A DNA stretch of 64,000 nucleotides from Mesorhizobium sp. CU3. GTDB taxonomy: Bacteria > Pseudomonadota > Alphaproteobacteria > Rhizobiales > Rhizobiaceae. The stretch covers positions 1-64,000 of the forward strand of contig NZ_VFWX01000003.1 in assembly GCF_006442965.1 (NCBI RefSeq). Direction: 5' to 3'. The position numbers and the translations under genes were made by a program. The notes beneath the pieces were generated by a model that worked only from the letters and a program-made list of their open reading frames with translations, ran no database searches and was not told the origin of the DNA. Positions 17,403 through 27,087 of the stretch are shown here, in pieces (position 1 is the first letter of the stretch; the number at the start of each line of letters is the position of its first letter).

Positions 17403-17973
17403 GGCTGAAACCAAGCAGGCGACTGCCAAGAACGAGCCGCGCCTCAAGAAGGTCTACAACGAGACCATCCGCAAGGCGCTGCAGGAGCAGTTCGGTTACG
17501 ACAACGACATGCAGGTTCCGCGCATCGACAAGATCGTGCTGAACATGGGTGTCGGCGAGGCGACCGGCGACTCCAAGAAGCCCTCGGTCGCGGCCGAGGA
17601 TCTCGCGCTGATCGCCGGCCAGAAAGCCGTCGTCACCCGCGCCCGCAACTCGATCGCGGGCTTCAAGGTGCGTGAGAATATGCCGATCGGCGCCAAGGTC
17701 ACGCTGCGCAAGGAACGCATGTATGAGTTCCTCGACCGCCTCGTGAACATCGCGCTGCCGCGCGTTCGCGACTTCCGCGGGCTGAACCCGAAGAGCTTTG
17801 ACGGTCGTGGCAACTACGCCATGGGCATCAAGGAGCACATCGTGTTCCCGGAGATCAACTACGACAAGGTTGATCAGGTCTGGGGCATGGACGTCATCGT
17901 TTGTACGACGGCGAAGACGGACGACGAGGCGAGAGCTTTGCTCAAGGCCTTCAACTTCCCCTTCCGCCAGTAA
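17395..17973 (+). CDS. rplE: 50S ribosomal protein L5
   Basis: A 192-aa 5S-rRNA-binding protein. An N-terminal extension ([19 protein letters not shown]) precedes the usual [13 protein letters not shown] start, as in other rhizobia. The conserved [16 protein letters not shown]-like region [15 protein letters not shown] and [16 protein letters not shown] are present. It overlaps rplX by eight bases. Confidence 0.97.
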   Translation: MAKAETKQATAKNEPRLKKVYNETIRKALQEQFGYDNDMQVPRIDKIVLNMGVGEATGDSKKPSVAAEDLALIAGQKAVVTRARNSIAGFKVRENMPIGAKVTLRKERMYEFLDRLVNIALPRVRDFRGLNPKSFDGRGNYAMGIKEHIVFPEINYDKVDQVWGMDVIVCTTAKTDDEARALLKAFNFPFRQ

Positions 17974-17999
17974 CGGCAGCGAAAAAGGAACAATCTGAA

Positions 18000-18305
18000 A
18001 TGGCAAAGACCAGCTCAGTCGAGAAGAACAACAGGCGCCGCAAGCTTGCCGACCAGTACGGTCCCAAGCGCGCTGCGCTGAAGGCGATCATCATGGATCA
18101 GTCGAAGCCGATGGAAGAGCGCTTCCGCGCTCAGTTGAAGCTTTCGGCGCTGCCGCGCAATTCGGCCAAGATCCGCATCCGCAACCGCTGCGAAGTTACC
18201 GGCCGTCCGCGCGCCTATTATCGCAAGCTCAAGCTTTCGCGTATCGCGCTGCGTGATCTCGGCAATACCGGCCAGATCCCGGGCCTGGTCAAGTCGAGCT
18301 GGTAA
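18000..18305 (+). CDS. rpsN: 30S ribosomal protein S14, zinc-independent form
   Basis: A 101-aa protein starting [20 protein letters not shown]. It is the long C-minus type: the CxxC pairs of the zinc form are missing and only [16 protein letters not shown] remains. The ATG at 18000 fits the family and follows AAAGGA. rpsH starts 12 bases after the stop. Confidence 0.97.
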   Translation: MAKTSSVEKNNRRRKLADQYGPKRAALKAIIMDQSKPMEERFRAQLKLSALPRNSAKIRIRNRCEVTGRPRAYYRKLKLSRIALRDLGNTGQIPGLVKSSW

Positions 18306-18317
18306 GGAGACACTGAG

Positions 18318-18716
18318 ATGTCATTGAGCGATCCTCTCGGCGATATGCTGACCCGCATCCGCAACGCCTATGGCCGCAAGAAGTCGAGCGTCTCGACTCC
18401 GGCCTCGCGTCTGCGCGCCCGCGTTCTCGACGTGCTGAAGTCGGAAGGCTATATCCGCGACTACAGCCAGACCGACTTCGAAAACGGCAAGTCCGAAATC
18501 GAGATCGAGCTGAAGTATTTCGATGGTGCGCCGGTCGTGCGCGAAATCGAGCGCGTCTCGAAGCCCGGCCGCCGCGTCTATGTCTCGGCCAAGTCGATCC
18601 CGCAGGTCGCCAACGGCCTCGGCATCGCCATCCTTTCGACGCCGAAGGGCGTTATGGCCGACCACGAAGCGCGCGAACAGAACGTCGGCGGTGAGATCCT
18701 CTGCCAGATCTTCTGA
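18318..18716 (+). CDS. rpsH: 30S ribosomal protein S8
   Basis: A 132-aa protein central to 30S assembly; in E. coli it represses the spc operon. The sequence [22 protein letters not shown] and the C-terminal [26 protein letters not shown] block are intact. An 89-base gap follows before rplF. Confidence 0.97.
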   Translation: MSLSDPLGDMLTRIRNAYGRKKSSVSTPASRLRARVLDVLKSEGYIRDYSQTDFENGKSEIEIELKYFDGAPVVREIERVSKPGRRVYVSAKSIPQVANGLGIAILSTPKGVMADHEAREQNVGGEILCQIF

Positions 18717-18805
18717 TCTGGCAGCTGACCGCAAAGTGGAATCCGGTCTTCGGATCGTTCCCGAAGACAGAGACCTGAAACAAGAGAAGTGACGAGGACA
18801 ACAAA

Positions 18806-19339
18806 ATGTCTCGTATCGGAAAGAAACCCGTTTCGCTGCCGCAGGGCGTGACCGCCTCCGTCAACGGCCAGACCGTGACGGCGAAGGGCCCCAAGGGCGA
18901 GCTGAAGTTCGTGGTCAACGACGAAGTGCTGGTCAAGATGGAGAACAACGAGATCTCCGTCGAGCCTCGCGACCAGACCAAGAACGCCCGCTCCAAGTGG
19001 GGCATGTCGCGCACGCAGATCGTCAACATCCTGCAGGGCGTGAAGGACGGCTTCGAAAAGAAGCTCGAGATCACCGGCGTCGGCTATCGCGCGGCGTTGC
19101 AGGGCAAGAACCTGCAGCTGGCGCTGGGCTTCAGCCATGATGTGGTTTATCAGACGCCGCAAGGCATCACGATCACCGTGCCGAAGCCGACCGAAATCAC
19201 GGTCTCGGGCATCGACAAGCAGCAGGTCGGCCAGGTCGCGGCCGAGATCCGTGAGTATCGCGGCCCCGAGCCCTACAAGGGCAAGGGCGTGCGCTATGCC
19301 GACGAGCGCATCGTGCGCAAGGAAGGCAAGAAGAAGTAA
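18806..19339 (+). CDS. rplF: 50S ribosomal protein L6
   Basis: A 177-aa protein with two L6 repeats, near the sarcin-ricin loop. The C-terminal signature [24 protein letters not shown] is intact; alteration of this end is a known route to aminoglycoside resistance and is not seen here. A hairpin (GAAAAGT, TTTGG, ACTTTTC at 19353-19371) lies in the 138-base gap before rplR. Confidence 0.97.
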   Translation: MSRIGKKPVSLPQGVTASVNGQTVTAKGPKGELKFVVNDEVLVKMENNEISVEPRDQTKNARSKWGMSRTQIVNILQGVKDGFEKKLEITGVGYRAALQGKNLQLALGFSHDVVYQTPQGITITVPKPTEITVSGIDKQQVGQVAAEIREYRGPEPYKGKGVRYADERIVRKEGKKK

Positions 19340-19477
19340 TAGGCATGGCCCTGAAAAGTTTTGGACTTTTCGCAAAGGGTTAAGCCGAAGAAGTGTAACG
19401 CCGCGGGGCGCGATCGCGGGAGGCTTGGCCTACCGCACAAGGTTGCCCCCGTTTTCTGAAGGCAAGGAACTGACATT

Positions 19478-19840
19478 ATGCCCAGCCCCAAAGAGACCAT
19501 CCAACGCCGCGCGCAGCGCGTGCGCCGCCAGTTGAAGAAGGTCGCCGGCGAGCGTCCGCGTCTGTCGGTGCATCGCACCTCGAAGAACATCTATGTCCAG
19601 GTGATCGACGACGCCAAGGGCCACACCATCGCCGCCGCTTCGACGCTCGAGAAGGACGTCAAGGGTTCGCTCAAGACCGGCGCCGACACTGCCGCCGCCG
19701 CCGCGATCGGCAAGCTGATCGCCGAGCGCGCCACCAAGGCCGGTGTCAAGGAAGTCGTCTTCGACCGCGGCCCGTACATCTATCACGGCCGCGTCAAGGC
19801 ACTGGCCGAGGCCGCCCGCGAAGGCGGTCTCAGCTTCTGA
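19478..19840 (+). CDS. rplR: 50S ribosomal protein L18
   Basis: A 120-aa 5S-rRNA-binding protein, [22 protein letters not shown], with the basic arginine-rich N-terminus. The signature [25 protein letters not shown] is complete. It follows a longer spacer than its neighbours; a further 76-base spacer precedes rpsE. Confidence 0.97.
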   Translation: MPSPKETIQRRAQRVRRQLKKVAGERPRLSVHRTSKNIYVQVIDDAKGHTIAAASTLEKDVKGSLKTGADTAAAAAIGKLIAERATKAGVKEVVFDRGPYIYHGRVKALAEAAREGGLSF

Positions 19841-19916
19841 TTTTAAACCGTCGGCGACCCAAAGCGGCGCCGGCAAACAGCAACCCGTGCTTCCGGAAAA
19901 GAACAAGGAACAGGAT

Positions 19917-20486
19917 ATGGCACAGGAACGTAGAGAAGGCGGCCGCGGCCGCGAGCGTGAACGCGAAGAGCGTGACGATGGCATGGTGGACAAGCTCGTC
20001 CACATCAACCGCGTCGCCAAGGTGGTGAAGGGTGGCCGTCGTTTCGGCTTTGCCGCTCTCGTCGTCGTCGGCGACCAGAAGGGTCGCGTCGGCTTCGGTC
20101 ACGGCAAGGCGCGCGAAGTGCCGGAAGCGATCCGCAAGGCGACCGAATCGGCCAAGCGCGACATGATCTTCGTGCCGCTGCGTTCGGGCCGCACGCTGCA
20201 TCACGACGTCGAGGGCCGTTGGGGCGCCGGACGCGTTCTCTTGCGCGCCGCTAAGCAGGGTACCGGCATCATCGCCGGCGGCCCGATGCGCGCCGTCTTC
20301 GAGACGCTCGGCATGCATGACGTGGTCGCCAAGTCGATGGGTTCGTCGAACCCCTACAACATGGTTCGCGCCACCTTCGACGCGCTGAAGAGCCAGATGC
20401 ATCCCAAGGATGTGGCTGCCGCGCGCGGCATCAAGTACTCGACCCTTCAGGCCCGCCGCGGCACCGCCGTTGCGGCTGAAGAATAG
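19917..20486 (+). CDS. rpsE: 30S ribosomal protein S5
   Basis: A 189-aa protein with an Arg/Glu-rich N-terminal extension ([17 protein letters not shown]) ahead of the conserved domain. The S5 signature [22 protein letters not shown] is intact, including the loop linked to spectinomycin resistance, which is wild type. The ATG at 19917 has AAGGAACAGG before it; in-frame upstream codons overlap rplR and are not supported. Confidence 0.97.
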   Translation: MAQERREGGRGREREREERDDGMVDKLVHINRVAKVVKGGRRFGFAALVVVGDQKGRVGFGHGKAREVPEAIRKATESAKRDMIFVPLRSGRTLHHDVEGRWGAGRVLLRAAKQGTGIIAGGPMRAVFETLGMHDVVAKSMGSSNPYNMVRATFDALKSQMHPKDVAAARGIKYSTLQARRGTAVAAEE

Positions 20487-20509
20487 TCGACTGACCAGGG
20501 ATTTCGACC

Positions 20510-20707
20510 ATGGCCAAGAAAGCAACCAAGACCATCACCGTTGAGCAGATCGGTTCGCCGATCCGCCGCCCGAAGGAACAGCGCGCGACGCTGGTCGGCC
20601 TCGGCCTCAACAAGATGCACAAGCGGCGCACGCTGGAAGACACCCCGTCCGTGCGCGGCATGATCGCTGCCGTTCAGCATCTCGTCCGCGTCGTGGACGA
20701 GGCCTGA
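20510..20707 (+). CDS. rpmD: 50S ribosomal protein L30
   Basis: A 65-aa protein, [21 protein letters not shown], with the L30 signature [25 protein letters not shown]. It sits in the usual order rpsE-rpmD-rplO, with 22 to 23 bases on each side. Confidence 0.97.
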   Translation: MAKKATKTITVEQIGSPIRRPKEQRATLVGLGLNKMHKRRTLEDTPSVRGMIAAVQHLVRVVDEA

Positions 20708-20729
20708 ACGGAAGCGCAGGAGAACTCAG

Positions 20730-21203
20730 ATGAAACTCAACGATCTGCGTGACAACGACGGCGCGACGCACTCCAAGAAGCGTCTCGGCCGCGGCATCGG
20801 CTCCGGCTCGGGCAAGACGGCCGGTCGCGGCGTCAAGGGCCAGAAGGCGCGCTCCGGCGTCGCCATCAACGGCTTCGAGGGTGGCCAGATGCCGCTCTAC
20901 CGCCGCCTGCCGAAGCGTGGCTTCAACAACATCTTCGCCAAGAGCTTCACGGTTGTGTCGCTGGCCAAGATCCAGGCCGCCGTCGACGCCAAGAAGCTCG
21001 ACGTCAAGGCTGCCGTGACGGCCGAGGCCCTCGTTGCCGCCGGCGTCATCCGCCGCGCCAAGGACGGCGTGCGCGTGCTCTCCGACGGCGAACTCAAGGC
21101 CAAGCTCTCCTTCGACGTCGCCGGCGCCTCCAAGGCCGCGATCGAGAAGATCGAGAAGGCCGGCGGTTCGGTGAAGCTGCCGGAAGCGGCCGCCGCCGAG
21201 TAA
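20730..21203 (+). CDS. rplO: 50S ribosomal protein L15
   Basis: A 157-aa late-assembly protein. The glycine-rich N-terminal tail [26 protein letters not shown] and the [15 protein letters not shown] motif are typical. It is the last ribosomal gene before secY, but an unusually long 257-base gap follows, containing a hairpin and a palindromic repeat. Confidence 0.97.
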   Translation: MKLNDLRDNDGATHSKKRLGRGIGSGSGKTAGRGVKGQKARSGVAINGFEGGQMPLYRRLPKRGFNNIFAKSFTVVSLAKIQAAVDAKKLDVKAAVTAEALVAAGVIRRAKDGVRVLSDGELKAKLSFDVAGASKAAIEKIEKAGGSVKLPEAAAAE

Positions 21204-21277
21204 CGGCGATTTGAAGTGCGGGCGGCCCGAATGATTTCGCATTTGCCGCCGAACCGCGCTTTGATCTGGTGAATTGG

Positions 21278-21299
21278 GCGGCCGCGTCAACGCGGCCGC
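21278..21299. other. Strong GC hairpin between rplO and secY
   Basis: GCGGCCGCGT (21278-21287) and ACGCGGCCGC (21290-21299) are perfect complements around CA. There is no T-run, so it is more likely a pause, processing or mRNA-stability element than an intrinsic terminator. Confidence 0.6.
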
Positions 21300-21395
21300 T
21301 TGCATGTTTACCGTCCGGAGCTTATCTCGTGGGCTTCGGTGACACGCGCCGCCTGAGCTGCGGGCATCGAGCGTGGCATAGAAATCAAATAAGTA

Positions 21396-21444
21396 GAGCA
21401 GGATGTTGTCCGAAAACCGCTCCACACTTTTCGGCATCACGCTC
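21396..21444. repeat. Family A palindromic repeat, 49 bp, inverted orientation
   Basis: Read on the minus strand it begins GAGCGTGATGCCGAAAAGTG, continues GGAGCGGTTTTCGGACAA and ends CTGCTC. It closely matches the unit at 28-76. It sits inside the spc operon and ends 16 bases before the secY start. Confidence 0.88.
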
Positions 21445-21460
21445 TAGCGGAGAATCAGGC

Positions 21461-22801
21461 ATGGCCTCGGCTGCTGAACAACTAGCCTCCAATCTCAATT
21501 TTGCGGCCTTCGCCAAGGCCGAGGATCTGAAGAAGCGCATCTGGTTCACGATAGGCGCGCTGCTCGTCTACCGCCTCGGCACCTATATCCCGCTTCCCGG
21601 AATCAACCCCGACGCCTTCGCCCAGGCCTTCTCCTCGCAGAGCAAGGGCGTGCTCGGCATGTTCAACATGTTCGCCGGCGGCGCCGTGCAGCGCATGGCG
21701 ATCTTTGCGCTCGGCATCATGCCCTACATCTCCGCCTCCATCATCATGCAGCTGATGACCTCGGTCATTCCCTCGCTGGAAGCGCTGAAGAAAGAAGGCG
21801 AGCAGGGCCGCAAGATCATCAACCAGTACACGCGCTACGGCACCGTGCTCTTGGCGCTGGTGCAGGCTTACGGCATTTCGGTCGGCCTCGAAGGCGGCAA
21901 CGGCATCGTCAACGATCCTGGCATGTTCTTCCGCATCTCGACCGTGGTCACCCTTGTCGGCGGCACCATGTTCCTGATGTGGCTCGGCGAGCAGATCACC
22001 GCGCGCGGCATCGGCAACGGCATTTCGCTGATCATCTTCTCCGGCATCGTCGCCGGCCTGCCGCGGGCGATCTCCGGCACGCTGGAACTCGGCCGCACCG
22101 GCGCGCTGTCGACCGGCCTGATCCTCGCGATCATCGTGCTGGCCATCGTCGTCATCGCGCTGATCGTCTTCTTCGAGCGCGCGCAGCGCCGCCTGTTGAT
22201 TCAGTATCCGAAGCGCCAGGTCGGCAACCGCATGTTCCAGGGCGACACCTCGCACCTGCCGCTCAAGCTCAACACTTCGGGCGTCATCCCGCCGATCTTC
22301 GCGTCATCGCTGCTGCTCTTGCCGGCGACGATCGCGGGCTTCTCGCAGGCGACCAACCTGCCGGCATGGGCGAGCACGATCCTGGCCTCGCTCGGCCACG
22401 GCCAGCCGCTCTACATGATCTTCTACGCCAGCATGATCGTCTTCTTCGCCTTCTTCTACACGGCGATCGTCTTCAACCCGAAGGACACAGCCGACCAGCT
22501 CAAGAAGCATTCCGGCTTCATCCCGGGCTATCGTCCGGGCGAACGCACCGCCGAGTACATCGACTATGTGCTGACGCGTATCACCGTCATCGGCGCCATC
22601 TACCTGGTGCTGGTCTGTCTGCTGCCTGAGTTCCTGATTTCAGCGACTGGCGTACCTTTCTACCTCGGTGGCACATCGCTTCTGATCGTGGTCAGTGTCA
22701 CGCTCGACACGGTGGCGCAGATTCAGGGTCACCTGATCGCGCATCAGTATGAGGGCCTGATCAAGAAGTCGAAGTTGCGCGGGGGGAAGAGGAGCAGATG
22801 A
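21461..22801 (+). CDS. secY: Preprotein translocase subunit SecY
   Basis: The 446-aa channel subunit of the Sec translocon has ten predicted membrane helices. Signatures include [15 protein letters not shown] in TM2 and the cytoplasmic loop [20 protein letters not shown]. The ATG at 21461 ([14 protein letters not shown]) is chosen because earlier in-frame codons run through the hairpin and repeat. The stop overlaps the adk start (ATGA), so SecY and adenylate kinase are translationally coupled. Confidence 0.97.
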   Translation: MASAAEQLASNLNFAAFAKAEDLKKRIWFTIGALLVYRLGTYIPLPGINPDAFAQAFSSQSKGVLGMFNMFAGGAVQRMAIFALGIMPYISASIIMQLMTSVIPSLEALKKEGEQGRKIINQYTRYGTVLLALVQAYGISVGLEGGNGIVNDPGMFFRISTVVTLVGGTMFLMWLGEQITARGIGNGISLIIFSGIVAGLPRAISGTLELGRTGALSTGLILAIIVLAIVVIALIVFFERAQRRLLIQYPKRQVGNRMFQGDTSHLPLKLNTSGVIPPIFASSLLLLPATIAGFSQATNLPAWASTILASLGHGQPLYMIFYASMIVFFAFFYTAIVFNPKDTADQLKKHSGFIPGYRPGERTAEYIDYVLTRITVIGAIYLVLVCLLPEFLISATGVPFYLGGTSLLIVVSVTLDTVAQIQGHLIAHQYEGLIKKSKLRGGKRSR

Positions 22802-23388
22802 GGCTGATATTGCTTGGGCCGCCAGGAGCGGGCAAGGGGACGCAAGCACAAAGACTGGTAGAAAAACACGGCATACCCCAGCTCTCGACGGGTGACATGC
22901 TGCGTGCGGCCGTCCAGGCAGGAACGGAAGTCGGCAAGCGCGCCAAGGCGGTCATGGATGCCGGCGAGCTGGTGTCGGACGCGATCGTCAACGCAATCGT
23001 CGCCGAACGGATCGATCAGCCGGATTGCGCCAAGGGCTTCATACTCGACGGCTATCCGCGCACGCTGGTGCAGGCTGACGCGGTCGAGGCGATGCTTGCC
23101 AAGCGCGGCATCGCCTTGGACAGCGTTATCGAGCTCGTCGTCGACGACAGGGCGCTGGTTGGGCGCATCGTCAAGCGCGCGGAGGATGCCAGGGCGGCCG
23201 GCCAGCCGGTGCGCAAGGACGACAATCCGGAGGTGTTCGAGGAACGCCTGCGCGAATATTACAAAAAGACGGCGCCGCTCACCGGCTATTACTACGCCAA
23301 GGGCAGGCTCAAGACCGTCGATGGCATGGCGAGCATCGACACGGTTACCGCCGAGATCGGCAAGGTGCTCGCGGCCGCGGCGAAGTAG
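22798..23388 (+). CDS. adk: Adenylate kinase
   Basis: A 196-aa enzyme interconverting ATP, AMP and ADP. The P-loop GPPGAGKGT is at residues 7-15, the AMP-side motif [10 protein letters not shown] follows, and FILDGYPRT is the family signature. It is the short-LID form without zinc cysteines. Coupled to secY by a four-base overlap, the usual arrangement. GAGGAG inside the secY end serves as ribosome-binding site. Confidence 0.97.
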   Translation: MRLILLGPPGAGKGTQAQRLVEKHGIPQLSTGDMLRAAVQAGTEVGKRAKAVMDAGELVSDAIVNAIVAERIDQPDCAKGFILDGYPRTLVQADAVEAMLAKRGIALDSVIELVVDDRALVGRIVKRAEDARAAGQPVRKDDNPEVFEERLREYYKKTAPLTGYYYAKGRLKTVDGMASIDTVTAEIGKVLAAAAK

Positions 23389-23436
23389 CCGGGGCGGCGA
23401 TTGAAGATTGCGCTTGGCGACAATTAAAAATTGCGC

Positions 23437-23465
23437 TTGACTGGAAAGGGCCGCTGGGTTATGGC
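23437..23465 (+). promoter_or_regulatory. Candidate sigma-70 promoter before rpsM
   Basis: TTGACT (23437-23442) and TATGGC (23460-23465) are 17 bases apart. The -35 overlaps the second of two direct copies of ATTGCGCTTG. A GGGCCGC/GCGGCCC stem (23448-23454 with 23464-23470) covers the -10. The leader to rpsM would be about 145 bases. This would let the alpha cluster be transcribed apart from spc. Confidence 0.45.
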
Positions 23466-23615
23466 GGCCCGTCTTCCTATCAGGCATGGACCTTGCTTGC
23501 CCTTACGGGCAAGGCGTCCGCTTTGAACCAGGAAACTCCCGCAAGGGCCGGCCTCCACCGGACGCGGGATTACTTGAACGCCGGTTCGTCCGGCCTACAT
23601 GGAGAAGAGAAGAAC

Positions 23616-23984
23616 ATGGCTCGTATAGCCGGCGTCAACATTCCGACCAACAAGCGCGTCGTCATCGCGCTTCAGTACATTCACGGCATCGGCAAGAAGT
23701 TTGCCCAGGAGATCGTCGACAAGGTCGGCATCCCGGCGGACCGCCGCGTCAACCAGCTGACCGACGCGGAAGTGCTGCAGATCCGCGAGACGATCGACCG
23801 CGACTACCAGGTCGAAGGCGACCTGCGCCGCGAAGTCTCGATGAACATCAAGCGGCTGATGGACCTCGGCTGCTACCGCGGCCTGCGTCACCGCCGTTCG
23901 CTGCCGGTCCGCGGCCAGCGCACGCATACCAATGCGCGCACCCGCAAGGGCCCGGCCAAGGCGATCGCCGGCAAGAAGAAGTAA
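23616..23984 (+). CDS. rpsM: 30S ribosomal protein S13
   Basis: A 122-aa head protein that contacts tRNA and bridges to the 50S. The start [26 protein letters not shown] and the end [25 protein letters not shown] are typical. The ATG at 23616 follows GGAGAAGAG; an upstream in-frame ATG at 23493 would add an atypical extension. It opens the alpha cluster (rpsM-rpsK-rpoA-rplQ). Confidence 0.97.
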   Translation: MARIAGVNIPTNKRVVIALQYIHGIGKKFAQEIVDKVGIPADRRVNQLTDAEVLQIRETIDRDYQVEGDLRREVSMNIKRLMDLGCYRGLRHRRSLPVRGQRTHTNARTRKGPAKAIAGKKK

Positions 23985-23987
23985 TTT

Positions 23988-24068
23988 GGGGAGTAAGGGA
24001 GTGGGGCAGTAAGGCAATAGGGATCTGATTTCCCTGCTCCCTTACTGCCTTACTCCCCTACTGCCTTC
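23988..24068. repeat. Inverted array of GNAGTAAGG-type units between rpsM and rpsK
   Basis: The left half repeats GGGAGTAAG, GGAGTGGG, GCAGTAAG and GCAATAGG; the right half carries the complement (CCCTGCTCCCTTACTGCC and on). The two halves could form a long imperfect hairpin around GATCTGATT. It lies directly after the rpsM stop and is unlike the other repeats in the window. Confidence 0.8.
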
Positions 24069-24122
24069 CTAGGTGGAGCCGCTGGCATTACGGCGGTGTA
24101 GAGATCAACTGAAAGGACTACC

Positions 24123-24512
24123 ATGGCCAAGGAAGCCGCTCGTGTTCGCCGTCGCGAACGCAAGAACATCTCGTCGGGCGTTGCCCACGTCAATTCGACC
24201 TTCAACAACACCATGATCACCATCACCGACGCGCAGGGCAATTCGATTGCCTGGTCGTCGGCCGGCGCGCAAGGTTTCAAGGGTTCGCGCAAGTCGACCC
24301 CGTTCGCCGCGCAGATGGCCGCCGAGGACGTCGCCAAGAAGGCCCAGGAACATGGCATGCGCATGCTCGAGGTCGAGGTCTGCGGACCCGGCTCCGGCCG
24401 TGAATCGGCGCTGCGCGCCCTGCAGGCCGCCGGCTTCACCATCACCTCTATCCGTGACGTGACGCCGATCCCGCACAATGGCTGCCGCCCGCGCAAGAAG
24501 CGCCGCGTCTAA
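24123..24512 (+). CDS. rpsK: 30S ribosomal protein S11
   Basis: A 129-aa platform protein, [36 protein letters not shown]. The signature [22 protein letters not shown] and the end [16 protein letters not shown] are intact. GAAAGGA precedes the ATG. A 97-base gap leads to rpoA. Confidence 0.97.
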   Translation: MAKEAARVRRRERKNISSGVAHVNSTFNNTMITITDAQGNSIAWSSAGAQGFKGSRKSTPFAAQMAAEDVAKKAQEHGMRMLEVEVCGPGSGRESALRALQAAGFTITSIRDVTPIPHNGCRPRKKRRV

Positions 24513-24609
24513 AGTTTAGAGCCCCGCGCGAACGCTCAGGCGTTCCTCCGCGGTTTTCCGTGTCGCCCGCCACGATTGGATGGTGGCGGGGCAAAGGAAG
24601 GAAGACATT

Positions 24610-25620
24610 ATGATTCAGAAAAACTGGCAGGAACTGATCAAGCCGAACAAGATCGAGTTCTCGTCGAAGAAGAAGACGCTGACCACGCTGGTGGCCGAGC
24701 CGCTCGAGCGCGGCTTCGGCCTCACGCTCGGCAACGCGCTGCGTCGCGTGCTTTTGTCTTCGCTGCGCGGCGCGGCTGTGACCGCCGTGCAGATCGACGG
24801 CGTGCTGCATGAATTCTCGTCCATCGCCGGCGTGCGCGAGGACGTGACCGACATCGTGCTCAACATCAAGGAAATCGCCATCCGCATGGAAGGCGATGGT
24901 CCCAAGCGCATGGTCGTTCGCAAGCAGGGCCCGGGCGCCGTGCTCGCCGGCGACATCCAGACGGTTGGCGACGTCGAGATCCTCAACCCCGACCACGTCA
25001 TCTGCACGCTGGACGAAGGCGCCGAGATCCGCATGGAGTTCACCGTCGACACCGGCAAGGGCTATGTGCCGGCCGAGCGCAACCGCGCCGAGGACGCGCC
25101 GATCGGCCTGATCCCGGTCGACAGCCTCTATTCGCCGGTCAAGAAGGTCTCCTACAAGGTCGAGAACACCCGCGAGGGCCAGGTCCTCGACTATGACAAG
25201 CTGACCATGACCATCGAGACCAACGGCTCGATCTCGGGCGAGGACGCGGTCGCTTTCGCCGCCCGCATCCTGCAGGACCAGCTCGCGCTGTTCGTCAACT
25301 TCGACGAGCCGCAGAAGGAAGTCGCAGCGGAAGCCGTCACCGAACTCGCCTTCAACCCGGCGCTGCTCAAGAAGGTCGACGAGCTCGAGCTTTCGGTGCG
25401 TTCGGCCAACTGCCTGAAGAACGACAACATCGTCTATATCGGCGACCTGATCCAGAAGACCGAAGCCGAGATGCTGCGCACCCCGAACTTCGGCCGCAAG
25501 TCGCTGAACGAGATCAAGGAAGTCCTGGCGGCGATGGGCCTCCATCTCGGCATGGAAGTGCCGGACTGGCCGCCGGAGAACATCGAAGACCTCGCCAAGC
25601 GTTACGAAGACCAATATTGA
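24610..25620 (+). CDS. rpoA: DNA-directed RNA polymerase subunit alpha
   Basis: A 336-aa subunit. The N-terminal dimerisation domain contains [23 protein letters not shown]. The C-terminal domain (about residues 255-320) holds the UP-element contact stretch [12 protein letters not shown] and [12 protein letters not shown]. The ATG at 24610 matches the family start [23 protein letters not shown] lies upstream. It is in the usual place between rpsK and rplQ. Confidence 0.98.
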   Translation: MIQKNWQELIKPNKIEFSSKKKTLTTLVAEPLERGFGLTLGNALRRVLLSSLRGAAVTAVQIDGVLHEFSSIAGVREDVTDIVLNIKEIAIRMEGDGPKRMVVRKQGPGAVLAGDIQTVGDVEILNPDHVICTLDEGAEIRMEFTVDTGKGYVPAERNRAEDAPIGLIPVDSLYSPVKKVSYKVENTREGQVLDYDKLTMTIETNGSISGEDAVAFAARILQDQLALFVNFDEPQKEVAAEAVTELAFNPALLKKVDELELSVRSANCLKNDNIVYIGDLIQKTEAEMLRTPNFGRKSLNEIKEVLAAMGLHLGMEVPDWPPENIEDLAKRYEDQY

Positions 25621-25724
25621 GCATGAATTCCGAGGACCGGCGGCGTGAGCCGCAGGGTCCGACGGTCATGCGGAAAACCATCAGAGGCCGTGGCCTCTTG
25701 AACAACTGAAGAAGGAAAAGAGCC

Positions 25725-26156
25725 ATGCGCCACGGTTTCAAAGGCCGTCGCTTCGCCCGCAGCGTAAGCCACCGCAAGTCGATGTTCGCCAATCTCGCTG
25801 TGTCTCTGATCGAGCACGAGCAGATCGTCACCACCCTGCCGAAGGCGAAGGACCTGCGTCCGATCGTCGAGAAGCTGGTGACGCTCGGCAAGCGCGGCGA
25901 CCTGCACGCCCGCCGCCAGGTGATCGCCCAGATCGGCAATGAAGGCGTCGTCAAGCGCCTGTTCGAGACGCTCGCCCCGCGCTACGCCACCCGCAACGGC
26001 GGCTATCTGCGCATCATGAAGGCAGGCTTCCGCAAGGGCGACAACGCCGCCATGGCGGTCATCGAGTTCGTCGACCGCGACACCTCGGCCAAGGGCGCCG
26101 CCGACCGCGCCCGCCTCGAGGCTGAAGGCGCCAACGAGGAAGCCGCGGCCGCCTGA
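25725..26156 (+). CDS. rplQ: 50S ribosomal protein L17
   Basis: A 143-aa protein, [46 protein letters not shown], last gene of the ribosomal run. The C-terminus has an alanine- and glutamate-rich extension common in rhizobia. A 104-base spacer separates it from rpoA and a UUCG-loop terminator follows 25 bases after the stop codon. Confidence 0.97.
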   Translation: MRHGFKGRRFARSVSHRKSMFANLAVSLIEHEQIVTTLPKAKDLRPIVEKLVTLGKRGDLHARRQVIAQIGNEGVVKRLFETLAPRYATRNGGYLRIMKAGFRKGDNAAMAVIEFVDRDTSAKGAADRARLEAEGANEEAAAA

Positions 26157-26181
26157 GGCCAGCGTTTTCATCAATGATCTC

Positions 26182-26203
26182 AAGGGGCCTTCGGGCCCCT
26201 TTT
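26182..26203 (+). terminator. Terminator of the ribosomal-protein run
   Basis: AAGGGGCC (26182-26189) pairs with GGCCCCTT (26194-26201) around a TTCG tetraloop and is followed by TT and GC. The short T-run is partly made up for by the very stable stem. Confidence 0.88.
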
Positions 26204-26217
26204 GCGTTCTTGTGCCA

Positions 26218-26266
26218 ATGCATGTCGCCCAAAAGTGACCTCGGTTTTGGGGAGAACGACATGCAT
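26218..26266. repeat. Diverged family A palindrome, 49 bp
   Basis: Ends ATGCATGTCG and CGACATGCAT, core CCCAAAAGTG, spacer, CGGTTTTGGG. Same length as the other family A units with different arms; the core positions have co-varied (CCC with GGG), so the palindrome is preserved. Confidence 0.78.
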
Positions 26267-26278
26267 AAAAACAAGGAC

Positions 26279-26322
26279 CTAAAGCGCGTCGCCTGAATCC
26301 GTTCCAATGCGAAGCGCTTTAG
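26279..26322. repeat. Family C palindrome, 44 bp
   Basis: Ends CTAAAGCG and CGCTTTAG. The inner part, CGTCGCCTGAATCCGTTCC, does not share the family A/B core. It lies 12 bases after a family A unit and ends just before the stop codon of the minus-strand gene at 26326. Confidence 0.72.
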
Positions 26323-26325
26323 CCG

Positions 26326-26952
26326 CTATCCGAGAATATCCAAATAGTCGTGGCCGCTCAGCGCACGCCAATTGAAGACCCCTGGCACCTCCTCGGTGGC
26401 AGGTTGCGGATATGAGTAGATGCTGTCGATCTTGGCCCGAGGATCGACATCCCGCAAAAGCCGACCCAGCTTTGCTCTTTCCAGATGCCTGACCGCGTCA
26501 CCGTCATCTATGAACGATGTGTCGACCTGAAAGTGCACCTTGATGCAGCCGGCGCAGATGTTCAGCAAGATGCTGTCGCTCAGTGCGGCGTAGTGGACTT
26601 TTGTGTGTTTGAGGTCCCAGAGCCCTGCGGCAAGAAACGACGAGGGTTTTTTCTTTGCGCCTAATTTGCCCAGCGACAGCTTTAGCCGTTCCGTCAAAGG
26701 CTCGAATTTGCCTTTGAGTCGCTTCGCTTTTTCGATCTGAAACCAGTTGATCCGATAGGGGGCGGCATTCTCGAACGAAATCTCCAGCTTGCCGAAAAAC
26801 CAATAGAGCGGAACGGGGGCTTCCTCGTCGGTATTCCAGCCATCGGGCGAACCGAGCAACTTCGCGACATCGACCAAGCTCATTTCCGGTGAGAGCGGTC
26901 CCAAGGTTCCGGTCGTCAAGAAATCGCGGAGGGAAGCGTGCTGCTTTTTCAT
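26326..26952 (-). CDS. Hypothetical protein, possible immunity-like or orphan gene
   Basis: A 208-aa protein starting MKKQHASLRDFLTTGTLGPLSPEMS. The N-terminal stretch TGTLGPLSPEMSLVDVAKLLGSPD resembles small proteins found beside polymorphic toxins, but I cannot assign it to a family. No signal peptide or membrane segment is visible. Two sample lines give about 55-57% GC, lower than the adjacent operon, and it stands alone between repeat units and the protease gene, so it may be acquired. No toxin gene is next to it. Confidence 0.6.
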   Translation of the reverse strand: MKKQHASLRDFLTTGTLGPLSPEMSLVDVAKLLGSPDGWNTDEEAPVPLYWFFGKLEISFENAAPYRINWFQIEKAKRLKGKFEPLTERLKLSLGKLGAKKKPSSFLAAGLWDLKHTKVHYAALSDSILLNICAGCIKVHFQVDTSFIDDGDAVRHLERAKLGRLLRDVDPRAKIDSIYSYPQPATEEVPGVFNWRALSGHDYLDILG

Positions 26953-27087
26953 CAGTCGGACCCCGCTACCCGATTGCGGAGCCAGCTATAGCCGGTTACT
27001 GGCTGAAAATAATTCGATTTCATCGCCTTAGCCTTTCATTCTGCACAATCGTCGGGACAATGGCGCCCGATCTGGAGGGATTCGAAA

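Noticed and set aside
23988..24068. CRISPR array at the rpsM-rpsK repeats
   Set aside because: Units are only about eight to nine bases without unique spacers, and the two halves are inverted; no cas genes occur in the window.
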